From: Chrysaora quinquecirrha
Lineage: Eukaryota > Cnidaria > Scyphozoa > Semaeostomeae > Pelagiidae
Direction of reading: 5' to 3'
DNA length: 64,000 bases
NCBI GenBank assembly: GCA_014526335.1
Contig: JACTAT010000040.1
Coordinates: forward strand, 8,311,119-8,375,118
Both the position numbers and the translations under genes were made by a program. A model generated the notes under the pieces. It was not told where the DNA came from. It saw only the letters and a list, made by a program, of their open reading frames with translations, and made no database searches. Each line of letters starts with the position of its first letter. Positions within the stretch are counted from its first letter, which is position 1. Positions 35,311 through 48,898 of the stretch are shown here, in pieces.

Positions 35311-35720
35311 AATCTTTATAGCAGCAGAATTTCAAAGTAAGCAGAATTAAAAGCGAATTGAAAAATATCAAAAACAGTTTAGCCAAAATTACACTTAAAC
35401 GGCATCTTTAAGATAATATATCAATGCAATTTTTTTTGTATATAATATGTAATATGGCACCGTTGGTGTAGAGCTGGAAAAATAACAGGATGAGGCTCCA
35501 GGGCGGAGCACACCTTGGGGCACATCCCCGACATGCCACCCCAATGGGCAGGCACATCCCCGACCCAAAAATATATTAAGTGCACTCCCAGGCGGTTCTA
35601 AGAACAACATCAAATATAAAAACTTTCGTTTCTTGTCTATAACAAGGGGGCTCAGTCCTCCCGCGACCCCAAAGTCTACACCCTGTCTTGTACCTACTGT
35701 AATTTGCAATACATTTTCTA
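35311..35720. other. Intergenic stretch downstream of the zinc-finger gene
   Basis: No gene recognised. A short direct repeat GCACATCCCCGAC occurs at about 35520 and 35552. It may include the 3' untranslated region of the zinc-finger gene. Confidence 0.3.
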
Positions 35721-36544
35721 CTAAATCTGCCCGGTAAAAGTGTAAAATGGAAAACTTAGCGGGCGAAATTTTTGTTCAGTCACTTGTACACAGATGTGTT
35801 GATCTCCATCCGATACCTCTTTCCCGCATTTATCGCACGTGCGAGTTTTATTTCGCCCATGTAACTTCTGGTGTCGCCGAAGATGCGAAGACTGCGCGAA
35901 AGTTTTCTCGCATTCGTCACATTTATACGGTCTTTCGCCGCTGTGGGTTCGCATGTGCGACTGAAGGTGAACAAGTCTCGTAAAACTGGAGTTGCATGCC
36001 TCGCATTTGTATGGTTTTTGGCCTGAATGAACTAAAAGATGTCTACGAAGCGTTGATGCAACAGTGAACGATTTACCGCACTCTTGACACGTGAAAGGCC
36101 GCTCGCCGCTGTGGATTCTCTCATGGTCACGAAGATTGTTCATCAAAATGAATTCTTTACCGCAAGTGCTACACTTGTATTGCTTATCGCCGGTATGTTT
36201 CGCCATGTGATAATTATAACTGGAGCGTCGATGGAACTCTTGTCCGCACGTCGCGCATTTCCACGGCTTTTCCTGCGTGTGTGTTCTACTGTGGATTTTC
36301 AAAGCACTGCCTGTCGTGTATCGTGTACCGCAGACTTTACACTCGTGTTCACGTTTTCCCGTGCGACTGCAAAGATGACTTTGCAAGAAGACTGCTTTAT
36401 CGAAGATTTTGTTGCATTTCTTGCATTGATGAGTCGTTAAATCTTGTGGCATGTGAGCTAAAAGTTTGTGACTTCTTAGATGTTTTTCACTTTCGAATAC
36501 TCGACCACATTCATCACATTTAAAGACAGTGATGGTATCTGTCT
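35721..36544 (-). CDS. C2H2 zinc-finger protein, last exon
   Basis: A likely exon starts at 36544 after the splice acceptor TTTCTTTCTTTGTAG and ends at the stop at 35721. It encodes nine tandem finger-like units with TGEKP-type linkers (SGERPF, SGQKPY, SGERPY). Finger 1 is CDECGRVF with HKLLAH. Fingers 3-8 are standard C-X2-C-X12-H-X3-H. Finger 2 (CKKCNKIF, then SHLCSRTG) lacks the normal second histidine spacing, and the last unit (CDKCGKEV, then QHICVQ) is also atypical. Such proteins bind DNA in the nucleus, but the target cannot be predicted. An upstream exon must exist and was not identified. No KRAB, BTB or other N-terminal domain is visible. Confidence 0.85.
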
Positions 36545-36639
36545 CTACAAAGAAAGAAAACGATTTTTCATTTGAAAGTTCTGTGGCATCGTTGGCTAAT
36601 CCAGCTGGCTGTTGCGGTACGCTGTTTTAAAGAGTATGT

Positions 36640-37085
36640 CATAATAGAACTTTTTATAGAGGTCTGGGTTGGCACGGCACATTTTGAGTAAGTGAGGGGG
36701 AAATCCTCTCCACATGCATCACAGTCGTTTTGGGAGCGATATTGCAGCGAATTTTGCTTCAAATTCATGTTTAATGGGAGACAAAGTAAGGTTTCAAGTA
36801 CCAGTATATCTGCTCTAGGAGGCACTTTTGTGAGTAACTTGCATCTTATTTCCTGAATTTCTGCAGATAACTTTAAAATTTACTGTCACTGATTCCTTTT
36901 CTCCCCTTCTTCTTCTATTATTTGTGAATTAGAAATAAAATCTGCTGCACCAACTCTCCTAATGCGACTGCAATCAAGGTCGTTCCATGCAGAGAGGATT
37001 CCCTTACCCCAGATATCTACCATTTTCCCGAAAAATGTCATGCCGGCCCAGACCTCTTTGAAAAGGTCTATTGCATCAAATATAC
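36640..37085. other. Inverted pair of related short coding-like segments
   Basis: 36640-36760 on the minus strand and about 36960-37085 on the plus strand align to each other. Both translate to a CxAxPDL motif: CRANPDLYKKFYY on minus and CHAGPDLFEKVYC on plus. They are too short and interrupted to name. They could be exon remnants of one family or pieces of an old mobile element. They lie just upstream of the zinc-finger exon. Confidence 0.35.
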
Positions 37086-37319
37086 CCTATTACATTATTA
37101 GTCATGTTATCTGCATACCTTCTGGTTTTTCAATAGTTTTCCCTCCAGGTTGACTTTGAAATAAAGTTGTCATGAAAATCTGCTTGAAATCTTTATTTCT
37201 TTTTAGTGAAGACATGTGGTCAGGACCTCAAACGAAAGGAGCATTTAATGATGCAATGCCTCATTGCCTCGTAAGTTTCACTATTATTTCTACTATGATA
37301 ATTACTAATACTATAAGTA

Positions 37320-38330
37320 TTAGCACTCTGATACTGCTGCTGGGGATACTGCTGCAACTTCAGCTGCCACCAATCCTGCAGCTATTTCTACTTTGCAAGC
37401 AAGTGAGCAAGCAATCAATGAAGAAGTTTAGGGATTGAAGCAGTGACAACCAATGCAATGCAAGCCTGAACCTTGCCCCTGACTAACATTCTAAAACCAA
37501 TCACAACCTTTCTCCTGTTGATACTTTTACTACTAGTAACACTTTTCTGCTGCTGCTCATACAACTGATGCTATGTTGATGCCACTACTGCTGCTGTAAA
37601 GTGCAAAGTCTTATGCTTCTGCTGCTGCTGGCATTACTTCTACTGCTACTTGCAGTGCTGCTGCCAATGTTTCCAATACTACTTTTGCTGCAGCTACTGC
37701 AGTTAAATTTACTCAAATCCCTACTGCTGCTGCTTGCCACTGATACCACTGCTGCTGCTGCTGCTGCCAATGCAGTTGATGCTGCAGCATATATTACTCC
37801 AACTGTAATCCCTACTGCTGCTGTTCATTCTTCTGCTACTGCTACTTGCAGAAGCTGCTACCACATATTCTATACTGCTGCTGCTGCTTCCTCTGCTGCT
37901 ACTGCTGTATTTTTGAGAAGGCTGTCGTACTGCTAGCTGTTTCAGCTAAATTAGCCCTACTACGCATCCCACATCCAGGCATCCAGAGTCAGTTGTCTAG
38001 TCATCCATCTGGAAAGTTGCCCATCCAGACTTTGCCTACACGTGACCAAGCTTAACATCAATGGTCTAACAGAAACTGACTAAGCTGATTGACCACTCAA
38101 CTTGCAGTTGGTTCTATAGCTAATGCTGCTAGTCATGCTGATATTCCTTATACTGCTGATGTGAATGTTTAAGCTATTGCTCCAGAGCTGCCATGGTTAA
38201 TGCTGCTGCCACTCCTCTTACCTAAGATTCTGATGTGACCTTGAATAAATGTGATCAGGACTGCAGTAACACCAGTGTTGCTGTACCAATCTTGTATCTA
38301 GAAGAAATATAAGATACACTCATTGAAGTT
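37320..38330. repeat. CTG/TGC-rich degenerate trinucleotide tract
   Basis: Dense CTGCTGCTG and ACTGCTGCT runs (for example 37616-37630 and 37750-37770) with many interruptions; density falls beyond about 37960. Frames on both strands give poly-leucine or poly-alanine/serine strings without a consistent protein. From 38330 to 38584 no feature is recognised. Confidence 0.7.
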
Positions 38331-38584
38331 TTCTCTTTTTTAGAAGATCTAATCTACTCCTGGTTTGGCCTTGCTCCCAAGCATCTACTGTATTATAAGG
38401 CCAGGTAAGGGTAAAATTCTTTTCTGATCATTTTAGCAAACAAACATACATTTTTATCAAGTTTTTCAATGCTTTCTTCATTGTAATCCCACTGATCAGC
38501 CTTATCTTTTATAAGTGGCTCTGGTACCTGAAAGAAGAATAAAATTTACAAAATTATATTGCATTTACATCAAGTACATAATGT

Positions 38585-39084
38585 NNNNNNNNNNNNNNNN
38601 NNNNNNNNNNNNNNNNNNNNNNNNNNNNNNNNNNNNNNNNNNNNNNNNNNNNNNNNNNNNNNNNNNNNNNNNNNNNNNNNNNNNNNNNNNNNNNNNNNNN
38701 NNNNNNNNNNNNNNNNNNNNNNNNNNNNNNNNNNNNNNNNNNNNNNNNNNNNNNNNNNNNNNNNNNNNNNNNNNNNNNNNNNNNNNNNNNNNNNNNNNNN
38801 NNNNNNNNNNNNNNNNNNNNNNNNNNNNNNNNNNNNNNNNNNNNNNNNNNNNNNNNNNNNNNNNNNNNNNNNNNNNNNNNNNNNNNNNNNNNNNNNNNNN
38901 NNNNNNNNNNNNNNNNNNNNNNNNNNNNNNNNNNNNNNNNNNNNNNNNNNNNNNNNNNNNNNNNNNNNNNNNNNNNNNNNNNNNNNNNNNNNNNNNNNNN
39001 NNNNNNNNNNNNNNNNNNNNNNNNNNNNNNNNNNNNNNNNNNNNNNNNNNNNNNNNNNNNNNNNNNNNNNNNNNNNNNNNNNNN
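38585..39084. other. Second assembly gap of exactly 500 N
   Basis: The left flank is unique sequence and the right flank is tRNA-array spacer on the opposite strand. Placeholder length, so the real distance and orientation are unknown. Confidence 0.98.
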
Positions 39085-39141
39085 TTGTCTGATTTTGTAT
39101 CAATTAAGATACATTATCATAAAAGCAAGGAAAACGAAAAT

Positions 39142-39213
39142 TAGCAGAGGGTAGTTTCGATCTACCGACCTCTGGGTTATGGGCCCAGCATGCTTCCCCT
39201 GCGCCACTCTCCT
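39142..39213 (-). tRNA. tRNA-iMet: Initiator tRNA-Met, first complete copy of the right array
   Basis: 72 nt with normal anticodon and T arms. Its 5' acceptor strand reads AGGAGAG instead of AGCAGAG, so acceptor pair 3:70 becomes a G:G mismatch. The same acceptor change recurs near 42320 and 48220. Confidence 0.85.
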
Positions 39214-42200
39214 TGATGAAACAACTTATATTGTCTAATTTTCTATCAATTAAGATACATTATCAAAAGAGAGAAGGAAAACAACAATTAGCAGAGGGTA
39301 GTTTCGATCTACCGACCTCTGGGTTATGGGCCCAGCACGCTTCCCCTGCGCCACTCTGCTTGATGAAACAACTTATATTGTCTGATTTTCTATCAATTAA
39401 GATACATTATCATAAGAGACAAGGAAAAAAACAATTAGCAGAGGGTAGTTTCGATCTACCGACCTCTGGGTTATGGGCCCAGCAGGCTTCCCCTGCGCCA
39501 CTCTGCTTGATGAAACCACTTATATTGTCTGATTTTGTATCAATTAAGATACATTATCATAAGAGACAAGGAAAACTAAAATTAAGAGACAAGGAAAACG
39601 TAAATTAGCAGAGGTAGTTTCGATCTACCGACCTCTGGGTTATGGGCCCAGCACGCTTCCCCTGCGCCACTCTGCTTGATGAAACAACTTATATTGTCTG
39701 ATTTTCTATCAATTAAGATACATTATCAAAGAGAGAAGGAAAACAACAATTAGCAGAGGGTAGTTTCGATCTACCGACCTCTGGGTTATGGGCCCAGCAG
39801 GCTTCCCCTGCGCCACTCTGCTTGATGAAACAACTTATATTGTCTGATTTTGTATCAATTAAGATACATTATCATAAGAGACAAGGAAAACGAAAATTAG
39901 CAGAGGGTAGTTTCGATCTACCGACCTCTGGGTTATGGGCCCAGCAGGCTTCCCCTGCGCCACTCTGCTTGATGAAACCACTTATATTGTCTGATTTTGT
40001 ATCAATTAAGATACATTATCATAAAAAACAAGGAAAACGAAAATTAGCAGAGGGTAGTTTCGATCTACCGACCTCTGGGTTATGGGCCCAGCAGGCTTCC
40101 CCTGCGCCACTCTGCTTGATGAAACCAGTTATATTGTCTGATTTTGTATCAATTAAGATACAATTTCATAAGAGACAAGGAAAATACTTATTAGCACAGC
40201 AGAGGGTAGTTTCGATCTACCGACCTTTAGGTTATGGGCCCAGCTTAAGCTTCCCCTGCACGCCACTCTGCTTGATGAAACCACTTATATTGTCTGATTT
40301 TCTATCAATTAAGATACATTATCATAAAAAGCAAGGAAAACGAAAATTAGCAGAGGGTAGTTTCGATCTACCGACCTCAGGGTTATGGGCCCAGCATGCT
40401 TCCCCTGCGCCACTCTGCTTGATGAAACAACTTATATTGTCTGATTTTCTATCAATTAAGATACATTATCATAAGAGAGAAGGAAAACAACAATTAGCAG
40501 AGGGTAATTTCGATCTACCGACCTCTGGGTTATGGGCCCAGCACGCTTCCCCTGCGCCACTCTGCTTGATGAAACAACTTATATTGTCTGATTTTCTATC
40601 AATTAAGATACATTATCATAAGAGACAAGGAAAAAACAATTAGCAGAGGGTAGTTTCGATCTACCGACCTCTGGGTTATGGGCCCAGCAGGCTTCCCCTG
40701 CGCCACTCTGCTTGATGAAACAACTTATATTGTCTGATTTTGTATCAATTAAGATACATTATCATAAGAGACAAGGAAAACTAAAATTAGCAGAGTGTAG
40801 TTTCGATCTACCGACCTCTGGGTTATGGGCCCAGCACGCTTCCCCTGCGCCACTCTGCTTGATGAAACAACTTATATTGTCTAATTTTCTATCAATTAAG
40901 ATACATTATCAAAAGAGAGAAGGAAAACAACAGTTAGCAGAGGGTAGTTTCGATCTACCGACCTCTGGGTTATGGGCCCAGCAGGCTTCCCCTGCGCCAC
41001 TCTGCTTGATGAAACCACTTATATTGTCTGATTTTGTATCAATTAAGATACATTATCATAAAAAACAAGGAAAACGAAAATTAGCAGAGTGTAGTTTCGA
41101 CCTACCGACCTCTGTGTTATGGGCCCAGCAGGCTTCCCTGCGCCACTCTGCTTGATGAAACCACTTATATTGTCTGATTTTGTATCAATTAAGATACATT
41201 ATCAAAAAACAAGGAAAACGAAAATTAGCAGAGGGTAGTTTCGATCTACCGACCTCTGGGTTATGGGCCCAGCACGCTTCCCCTGCGCCACTCTGCTTGA
41301 TGAAACAACTTATATTGTCTGATTTTGTATCAATTAAGATACATTATCATAAAAAACAAGGAAATAGAAAATTAGCAGAGGGTAGTTTCGATCTACCGAC
41401 CTCTGGGTTATGGGCCCAGCACGCTTCCCTGCGCCACTCTGCTTGATGAAACCACTTATATTGTCTGATTTTGTATCAATTAAGATACATTATCATAAAA
41501 ACAAGGAAAACAAAAATTAGCAGAGGGTAGTTTCGATCTACCGACCTCTGGGTTATGGGCCCAGCACGCTTCCCCTGCGCCACTCTGCTTGATGAAACCA
41601 CTTATATTGTCTGATTTTGTATCAATTAAGATACATTTCATAAGAGAAAGGAAAACACTAATTAGCAGAGTGTAGTTTCGATCTACCGACCTCTGTGTTA
41701 TGGGCCCAGCAGGCTTCCCCTGCGCCACGCTGCTTGATGAAACCACTTATATTGTCTGATTTTGTATCAATTAAGATACATTATCAAAAGAGAGAAGGAA
41801 AACAACAATTAGCAGAGGGTAGTTTCGATCTACCGACCTCTGGGTTATGGGCCCAGCACGCTTCCCCTGCACCACGCTGCTTGATGAAACAACTCATATT
41901 GCCTGATTTTCTATCAATTAAGATACATTATCAAAAGAGAGAAGGAAAACGAAAATTAGCAGAGGGTAGTTTCGATCTACCGACCTCTGGGTTATGGGCC
42001 CAGCAAGCTTCCCCTGTGCCACTCTGCTTGATGAAACCACTTATATTGTCTGATTTTGTATCAGGTAAGATACATTTTCATAAGAGACACGGCAGCAATA
42101 ATTAGCAGAGTGTAGTTTCGATGTACCGACCTCTGTGTTATGGGCCCAGCACGCTTCCCCTGCGCCACTCTGCTTGATGAAACAACTTTTATTGTCTGAT

Positions 42201-42439
42201 TTTGTATCAATTAAGATACATTATCATAAGAGACAAGGAAAACGAAAATTTCCAGAGGGTAGTTTCGATCTACCGACCTCTGGGTTATGGGCCCAGCACG
42301 CTTCCCCTGCGCCACTCTCCTTGATGAAACAACTTATATTGTCTAATTTTCTATCAATTAAGATACATTATCAAAAGAGAGAAGGAAAACAACAGTTAGC
42401 AGAGGGTAGTTTCGATCTACCGACCTCTGGGTTATGGGC

Positions 42440-45400
42440 CCAGCAGGCTTTCCCTGCGGCACTCTGCTTGATGAAACTACTAATATTGTCTGATTTTGAA
42501 TCAATTAAGATACATTATCATAAAAAACAAGGAAAACGAAAATTAGCAGAGGGTAGTTTCGATCTACCGACCTCTGGGTTATGGGCCCAGCACGCTTCCC
42601 CTGCGGCACTCTGCTTGATGAAACCACTTATATTGTCTGATTTTGTATCAATTAAGATACATTTTCATAAGAGACAAGGAAAAGCAATAATTAGCAGAGG
42701 GTAGTTTCGATCTACCGACCTCTGGTTATGGGCCCAGCACGCTTCCCCTGCGCCACTCTGCTTGATGAAACAACTTTTATTGTCTGATTTTGTATCAATT
42801 AAGATACATTATCATACGAGACAAGGAAAACGAAAATAAGCAGAGTGTAGTGTAGATCTACCGATCTCTGGGTTATGGGCCTAGCACGCTTCCCCTGCGC
42901 CACTCTGCTTGATAAAACCAGTTTTATTGTCTGATTTTCTATCAATTAAGATACATTATCAAAGAGAGAAGGAAAACAACAATTAGCAGAGGGTAGTTTC
43001 GATCTACCGACCTCTGGGTTATGGGCCCAGCAGGCTTCCCCTGCGCCACTCTGCTTGATGAAACCACTTATATTGTCTGATTTTGTATCAATTAAGATAC
43101 ATTATCAAAAGAGAGAAGGAAAACAACAATTAGCAGAGGGTAGTTTCGATCTACCGACCTCTGGGTTATAGGCCCAGCAGGCTTCCCCTGCGCCACTCTG
43201 CTTGATGAAACCAGTTATATTGTCTGATTTTGTATCAATTAAGATACATTATCATAAAAAACAAGGAAAACGAAAATTAGCAGAGGGTAGTTTCGATCTA
43301 CCGACCTCTGTGTTATGGGCCCAGCACGCTTCCCCTGCGCCACTCTGCTTGATGAAACAACTTTTATTGTCTGATTTTGTATCAATTAAGATACATTATC
43401 ATAAGAGACAAGGAAAACGAAAATTAGCAGAGTGTAGTTTCGATCTACCGACCTCTGGGTTATGGGCCCAGCACGCTTCCCCTGCGCCACTCTGCTTGAT
43501 GAAACAACTTTTATTGTCTGATTTTGTATCAATTAAGATACATTATCATAAAAAACAAGGAAAACGAAAATTAGCAGAGTGTAGTTTCGATCTACCGACC
43601 TCTGGGTTATGGGCCCAGCAGGCTTCCCCTGCGCCACCCTGCTTGATGAAACAACTTATATTGTCTGATTTTGTATCAATTAAGATACATTATCAAAAGA
43701 GAGAAGGAAAACAACAATTAGCAGAGGGTAGTTTCGATCTACAGACCTCTGGGTTATGGGCCCAGCAGGCTTCCCCTGCGCCACTCTGCTTGATGAAACC
43801 ACTTATATTGTCCGATTTTGTATCAATTAAGATACATTATCATAAAAAACAAGGAAAACGAAAATTAGCAGAGGGTAGTTTCGATCCACCGACCTCAGGG
43901 TTATTGGCCCAGCACGCTTCCCCTGCGCCACTCTGCTTGATGAAACAACTTATATTGTCTGATTTTCTATCAATTAAGATACATTATCAAAAGAGAGAAT
44001 GAAAACAACAATTAGCAGAGGGTAGTTTCGATCTACCGACCTCTGGGTTATGGGCCCAGCAGGCTTCCCCCGCGCCACTTTGCTTGATGAAACAACTTTT
44101 ATTGTCTGATTTTGTATCAATTAAGATACATTATCATAAAAAACAAGGAAAACGAAAATTAGCAGAGGGTAGTTTCGATCTACCGACCTCTGGGTTATGG
44201 GCCCAGCAGGCTTTCCCTGCGGCACTCTGCTTGATGAAACTACTAATATTGTCTGATTTTGAATCAATTAAGATACATTATCATAAAAAACAAGGAAAAC
44301 GAAAATTAGCAGAGGGTAGTTTCGATCTACCGACCTCTGGGTTATGGGCCCAGCACGCTTCCCCTGCGGCACTCTGCTGGATGAAACCACTTATATTGTC
44401 TGATTTTGTATCAGGTAAGACACATTTTCATAAGAGACACGGCAGCAATAATTAGCAGAGGGTAGTTTCGACCTACCGACCTCTGTGTTATGGGTCCAGC
44501 ACGCTTCCCCTGCGCCACTCTGCTTGATGAAACAACTTTTATTGTCTGATTTTGTATCAATTAAGATACATTATCATACGAGACAAGGAAAACGAAAATA
44601 AGCAGAGTGTAGTGTAGATCTACCGATCTCTGGGTTATGGGCCTAGCACGCTTCCCCTGCGCCACTCTGCTTGATAAAACCAGTTTTATTGTCTGATTTT
44701 CTATCAATTAAGATACATTATCAAAAGAGAGAAGGAAAACAACAATTAGCAGAGGGTAGTTTCGATCTACCGACCTCTGGGTTATGGGCCCAGCAGGCTT
44801 CCCCTGCGCCACTCTGCTTGATGAAACCAGTTATATTGTCTGATTTTCTATCAATTAAGATACATTATCAAAAGAGAGAAGGAAAACAACAATTAGCAGA
44901 GGGTAGTTTCGATCTACCGACCTCTGGGTTATGGGCCAAGCAGGCTTCCCCTGCGCCACTCTGCTTGATGAAACTAGTTATATTGTCTGATTTTGTATCA
45001 ATTAAGATACATTATCATAAAAAACAAGGAAAACGAAAATTAGCAGAGGGTAGTTTCGATCTACCGACCTCTGTGTTATGGGCCCAGCACGCTTCCCCTG
45101 CGCCACTCTGCTTGATGAAACAACTTTTATTGTCTGATTTTGTATCAATTAAGATACATTATCATAAGAGACAAGGAAAACGAAAATTAGCAGAGGGTAG
45201 TTTCGATCTACCGACCTCTGTGTTATGGGCCCAGCACGCTTCCCCTGCGCCACTCTGCTTGATGAAACAACTTTTATTGTCTGATTTTGTATCAATTAAG
45301 ATACATTATCATAAAAAACAAGGAAAACGAAAATTAGCAGAGTGTAGTTTCGATCTACCGACCTCTGGGTTATGGGCCCAGCAGGCTTCCCCTGCGCCAC

Positions 45401-45840
45401 CCTGCTTGATGAAACAACTTATATTGTCTAATTTTCTATTAATTAAGATACAGTATCAAAAGAGAGAAGGAAAACAACAATTAGCAGAGGGTAGTTTCGA
45501 TCTACAGACCTCTGGGTTATGGGCCCAGCAGGCTTCCCCTGCGCCACTCTGCTTGATGAAACCACTTATATTGTCCGATTTTGTATCAATTAAGATACAT
45601 TATCATAAAAAACAAGGAAAACGAAAATTAGCAGAGGGTAGTTTCGATCCACCGACTTCAGGGTTATTGGCCCAGCACGCTTCCCCTGCGCCACTCTGCT
45701 TGATGAAACAACTTATATTGTCTGATTTTCTATCAATTAAGATACATTATCAAAAGAGAGAATGAAAACAACAATTAGCAGAGGGTAGTTTCGATCTACC
45801 GACCTCTGGGTTATGGGCCCAGCAGGCTTCCCCCGCGCCA
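42440..45840 (-). repeat. Higher-order repeat: 12-unit block duplicated in the tRNA array
   Basis: Distinctive units recur about 1763 bp apart: the GTGTAGTGTAGATCTACCG unit at 42845 and 44607, the TTGGCCCAGCACG unit near 43900 and 45667, and the CTACTAATATTG spacer near 42477 and 44240. 1763 bp equals 12 units of 147 bp. Confidence 0.8.
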
Positions 45841-48800
45841 CTCTGCTTGATGAAACAACTTTTATTGTCTGATTTTGTATCAATTAAGATACATTATCAA
45901 AAGAGAGAATGAAAACAACAATTAGCAGAGGGTAGTTTCGATCTACCGACCTCTGGGTTATGGGCCCAGCAGGCTTCCCCCGCGCCACTCTGCTTGATGA
46001 AACAACTTTTATTGTCTGATTTTGTATCAATTAAGATACATTATCAAAAGAGAGAAGGATAACAACAATTAGCAGAGGGTAGTTTCGATCTACCGACCTC
46101 TGGGTTATGGGCCCAGCACGCTTCCCCTGCGCCACTCTGCTTGATGAAACAACTTATATTGTCTAATTTTCTATCAATTAAGATACATTATCAAAAGAGA
46201 GAAGGAAAACAACAATTAGCAGAGGGTAGTTTCGATCTACCGACCTCTGGGTTATGGGCCCAGCACGCTTCCCCCGCGCCACTCTGCTTGATGAAACAAC
46301 TTTTATTGTCTGATTTTGTATCAATTAAGATACATTATCAAAAGAGAGAAGGAAAACAACAATTAGCAGAGGGTAGTTTCGATCTACCGACCTCTGGGTT
46401 ATGGGCCCAGCACGCTTCCCCCGCGCCACTCTGCTTGATGAAACAACCTTTATTGTCTGATTTTGTATCAATTAAGATACAATTTCATAAGAGACAAGGA
46501 AAACACTAATTAGCACAGCAGAAGGTAGTTTCGATCTACCGACCTCTGGGTTATGGGCCCAGCACGCTTCCCCCGCGCCACTCTGCTTGATGAAACAACT
46601 TTTATTGTCTGATTTTGTATCAATTAAGATACAATTTCATAAGAGACAAGGAAAACACTAATTAGCACAGCAGAGGGTAGTTTCGATCTACCGACCTCTG
46701 GGTTATGCGCCAAGCGCGCTTCCTCTGCGCCACTCTGCTTGATGAAGCGACTTATATTCTCTGATTTTGTAACAATTAAGATATAGATTCATAAGAGACA
46801 AGGAAAACACTAATTAGCAGAGGTTAGTTTCGATCTACCGACCTTTAGGTTATGGGCCCAGCGCGCTTCCCTGCGCCACTCTGCTTGATGAAACCACTTA
46901 TATTGTCTGATTTTCTATCAATTAAGATACATTATCAAAAGAGAGAAGGAAAACAACAATTAGCAGAGGGTAGTTTCGATCTACCGACCTCTGGGTTATG
47001 GGCCCAGCACGCTTCCCCTGCGCCACTCTGCTTGATGAAACCAGTTATATTGTCAGAATTTGTATCAATTAAGATACATTATCATAAAAAACAAGGAAAA
47101 CGAAAATTAGCAGAGGGTAGTTTCGATCTACCGACCTCTGGGTTTAGTGGCCCAGCAAGCTTCCCCTGCGCCACTCTGCTTGATGAAACCGGTTATATTG
47201 TCTGATTTTGTATCAATTAAAATACATTATCATAAAAAACAAGGAAAACGAAAATTAGCAGAGGGTAGTTTCGATCTACCGACCTCTGGGTTATGGGCCC
47301 AGCAGGCTTCCCCTGCGCCACTCTGCTTGATGAAACCAGTTATATTGTCTGATTTTGTATCAATTAAGATACAATTTCATAAGAGACAAGGAAAACGTAA
47401 ATTAGCAGAGGGTAGTTTCGATCTACCGACCTCTGGGTTATGGGCCCAGCTTAAGCTTCCCCTGCACGCCACTCTGCTTGATGAAACCACTTATATTGTC
47501 TGATTTTCTATCAATTAAGATACATTATCATAAAAAGCAAGGAAAACGAAAATTAGCAGAGGGTAGTTTCGATATACCGACTTCAAGGTTATGGGCCCAG
47601 CACGCTTCCCCTGCGCCACTCTGCTTGATGAAACCAGTTATATTGTCAGAATTTGTATCAATTAAGATACATTATCATAAAAAACAAGGAAAACGAAAAT
47701 TAGCAGAGGGTAGTTTCGATCTACCGACCTCTGGGTTATGGGCCCAGCACGCTTCCCCTGCGCCACTCTGCTTGATGAAACAACTTTATATTGTCTGATT
47801 TTGTATCAATTAAAATACATTATCATAAAAAACAAGGAAAACGAAAATTAGCAGAGGGTAGTTTCGATCTACCGACCTCTGGGTTATGGGCCCAGCAGGC
47901 TTCCCCTGCGCCACTCTGCTTGATGAAACCAGTTATATTGTCTGATTTTGTATCAATTAAGATACAATTTCATAAGAGACAAGGAAAATACTTATTAGCA
48001 CAGCAGAGGGTAGTTTCGATCTACCGACCTCTGGGTTATGGGCCCAGCTTAAGCTTCCCCTGCACGCCACTCTGCTTAATGAAAAGACGTATATTGTCTG
48101 ATTTTGTATCAATTAAGATACATTATCATAAAAAGCAAGGAAAACGAAAATTAGCAGAGGGTAGTTTCGATCTACCGACTTCAGGGTTATGGGCCCAGCA
48201 TGCTTCCCCTGCGCCACTCTCCTTGATGAAACAACTTATATTGTCTAATTTTCTATCAATTAAGATACATTATCAAAAGAGAGAAGGAAAACAACAATTA
48301 GCAGAGGGTAATTTCGATCTACCGACCTCTGGGTTATGGGCCCAGCACGCTTCCCCTGCGCCACTCTGCTTGATGAAACAACTTATATTGTCTAATTTTC
48401 TATCAATTAAGATACATTATCAAAAGAGAGAAGGAAAACAACAATTAGCAGAGGGTAGTTTCGATCTACCGACCTCTGGGTTATGGGCCCAGCACGCTTC
48501 CCCCGCGCCACCCTGCTTGATGAAACAACTTTTATTGTCAGATTTTGTATCAATTAAGATACAATTTCATAAGAGACAAGGAAAATACAAATTAGCACAG
48601 CAGAAGGTAGTTTCGATCTACCGACCTCTAGGTTATGGGCCCAGCACGCTTCCCCCGCGCCACTCTGCTTGATGAAACAACTTTTATTGTCTGATTTTGT
48701 ATCAATTAAGATACAATTTCATAAGAGACAAGGAAAACACTAATTAGCACAGCAGAGGGTAGTTTCGATCTACCGACCTCTGGGTTATGGGCCCAGCAAG

Positions 48801-48898
48801 CTTCCCCTGCACGCCACTCTGCTTAATGAAAGGACGTATATTGTCTGATTTTGTATCAATTAAGATACATTATCATAAGAGACAAGGAAAACACTAAT

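Noticed and set aside
37585..37936. Leucine- or serine/alanine-rich open frames in the CTG tract
   Set aside because: They come from trinucleotide repetition. No non-repeat coding context or splice structure is visible.
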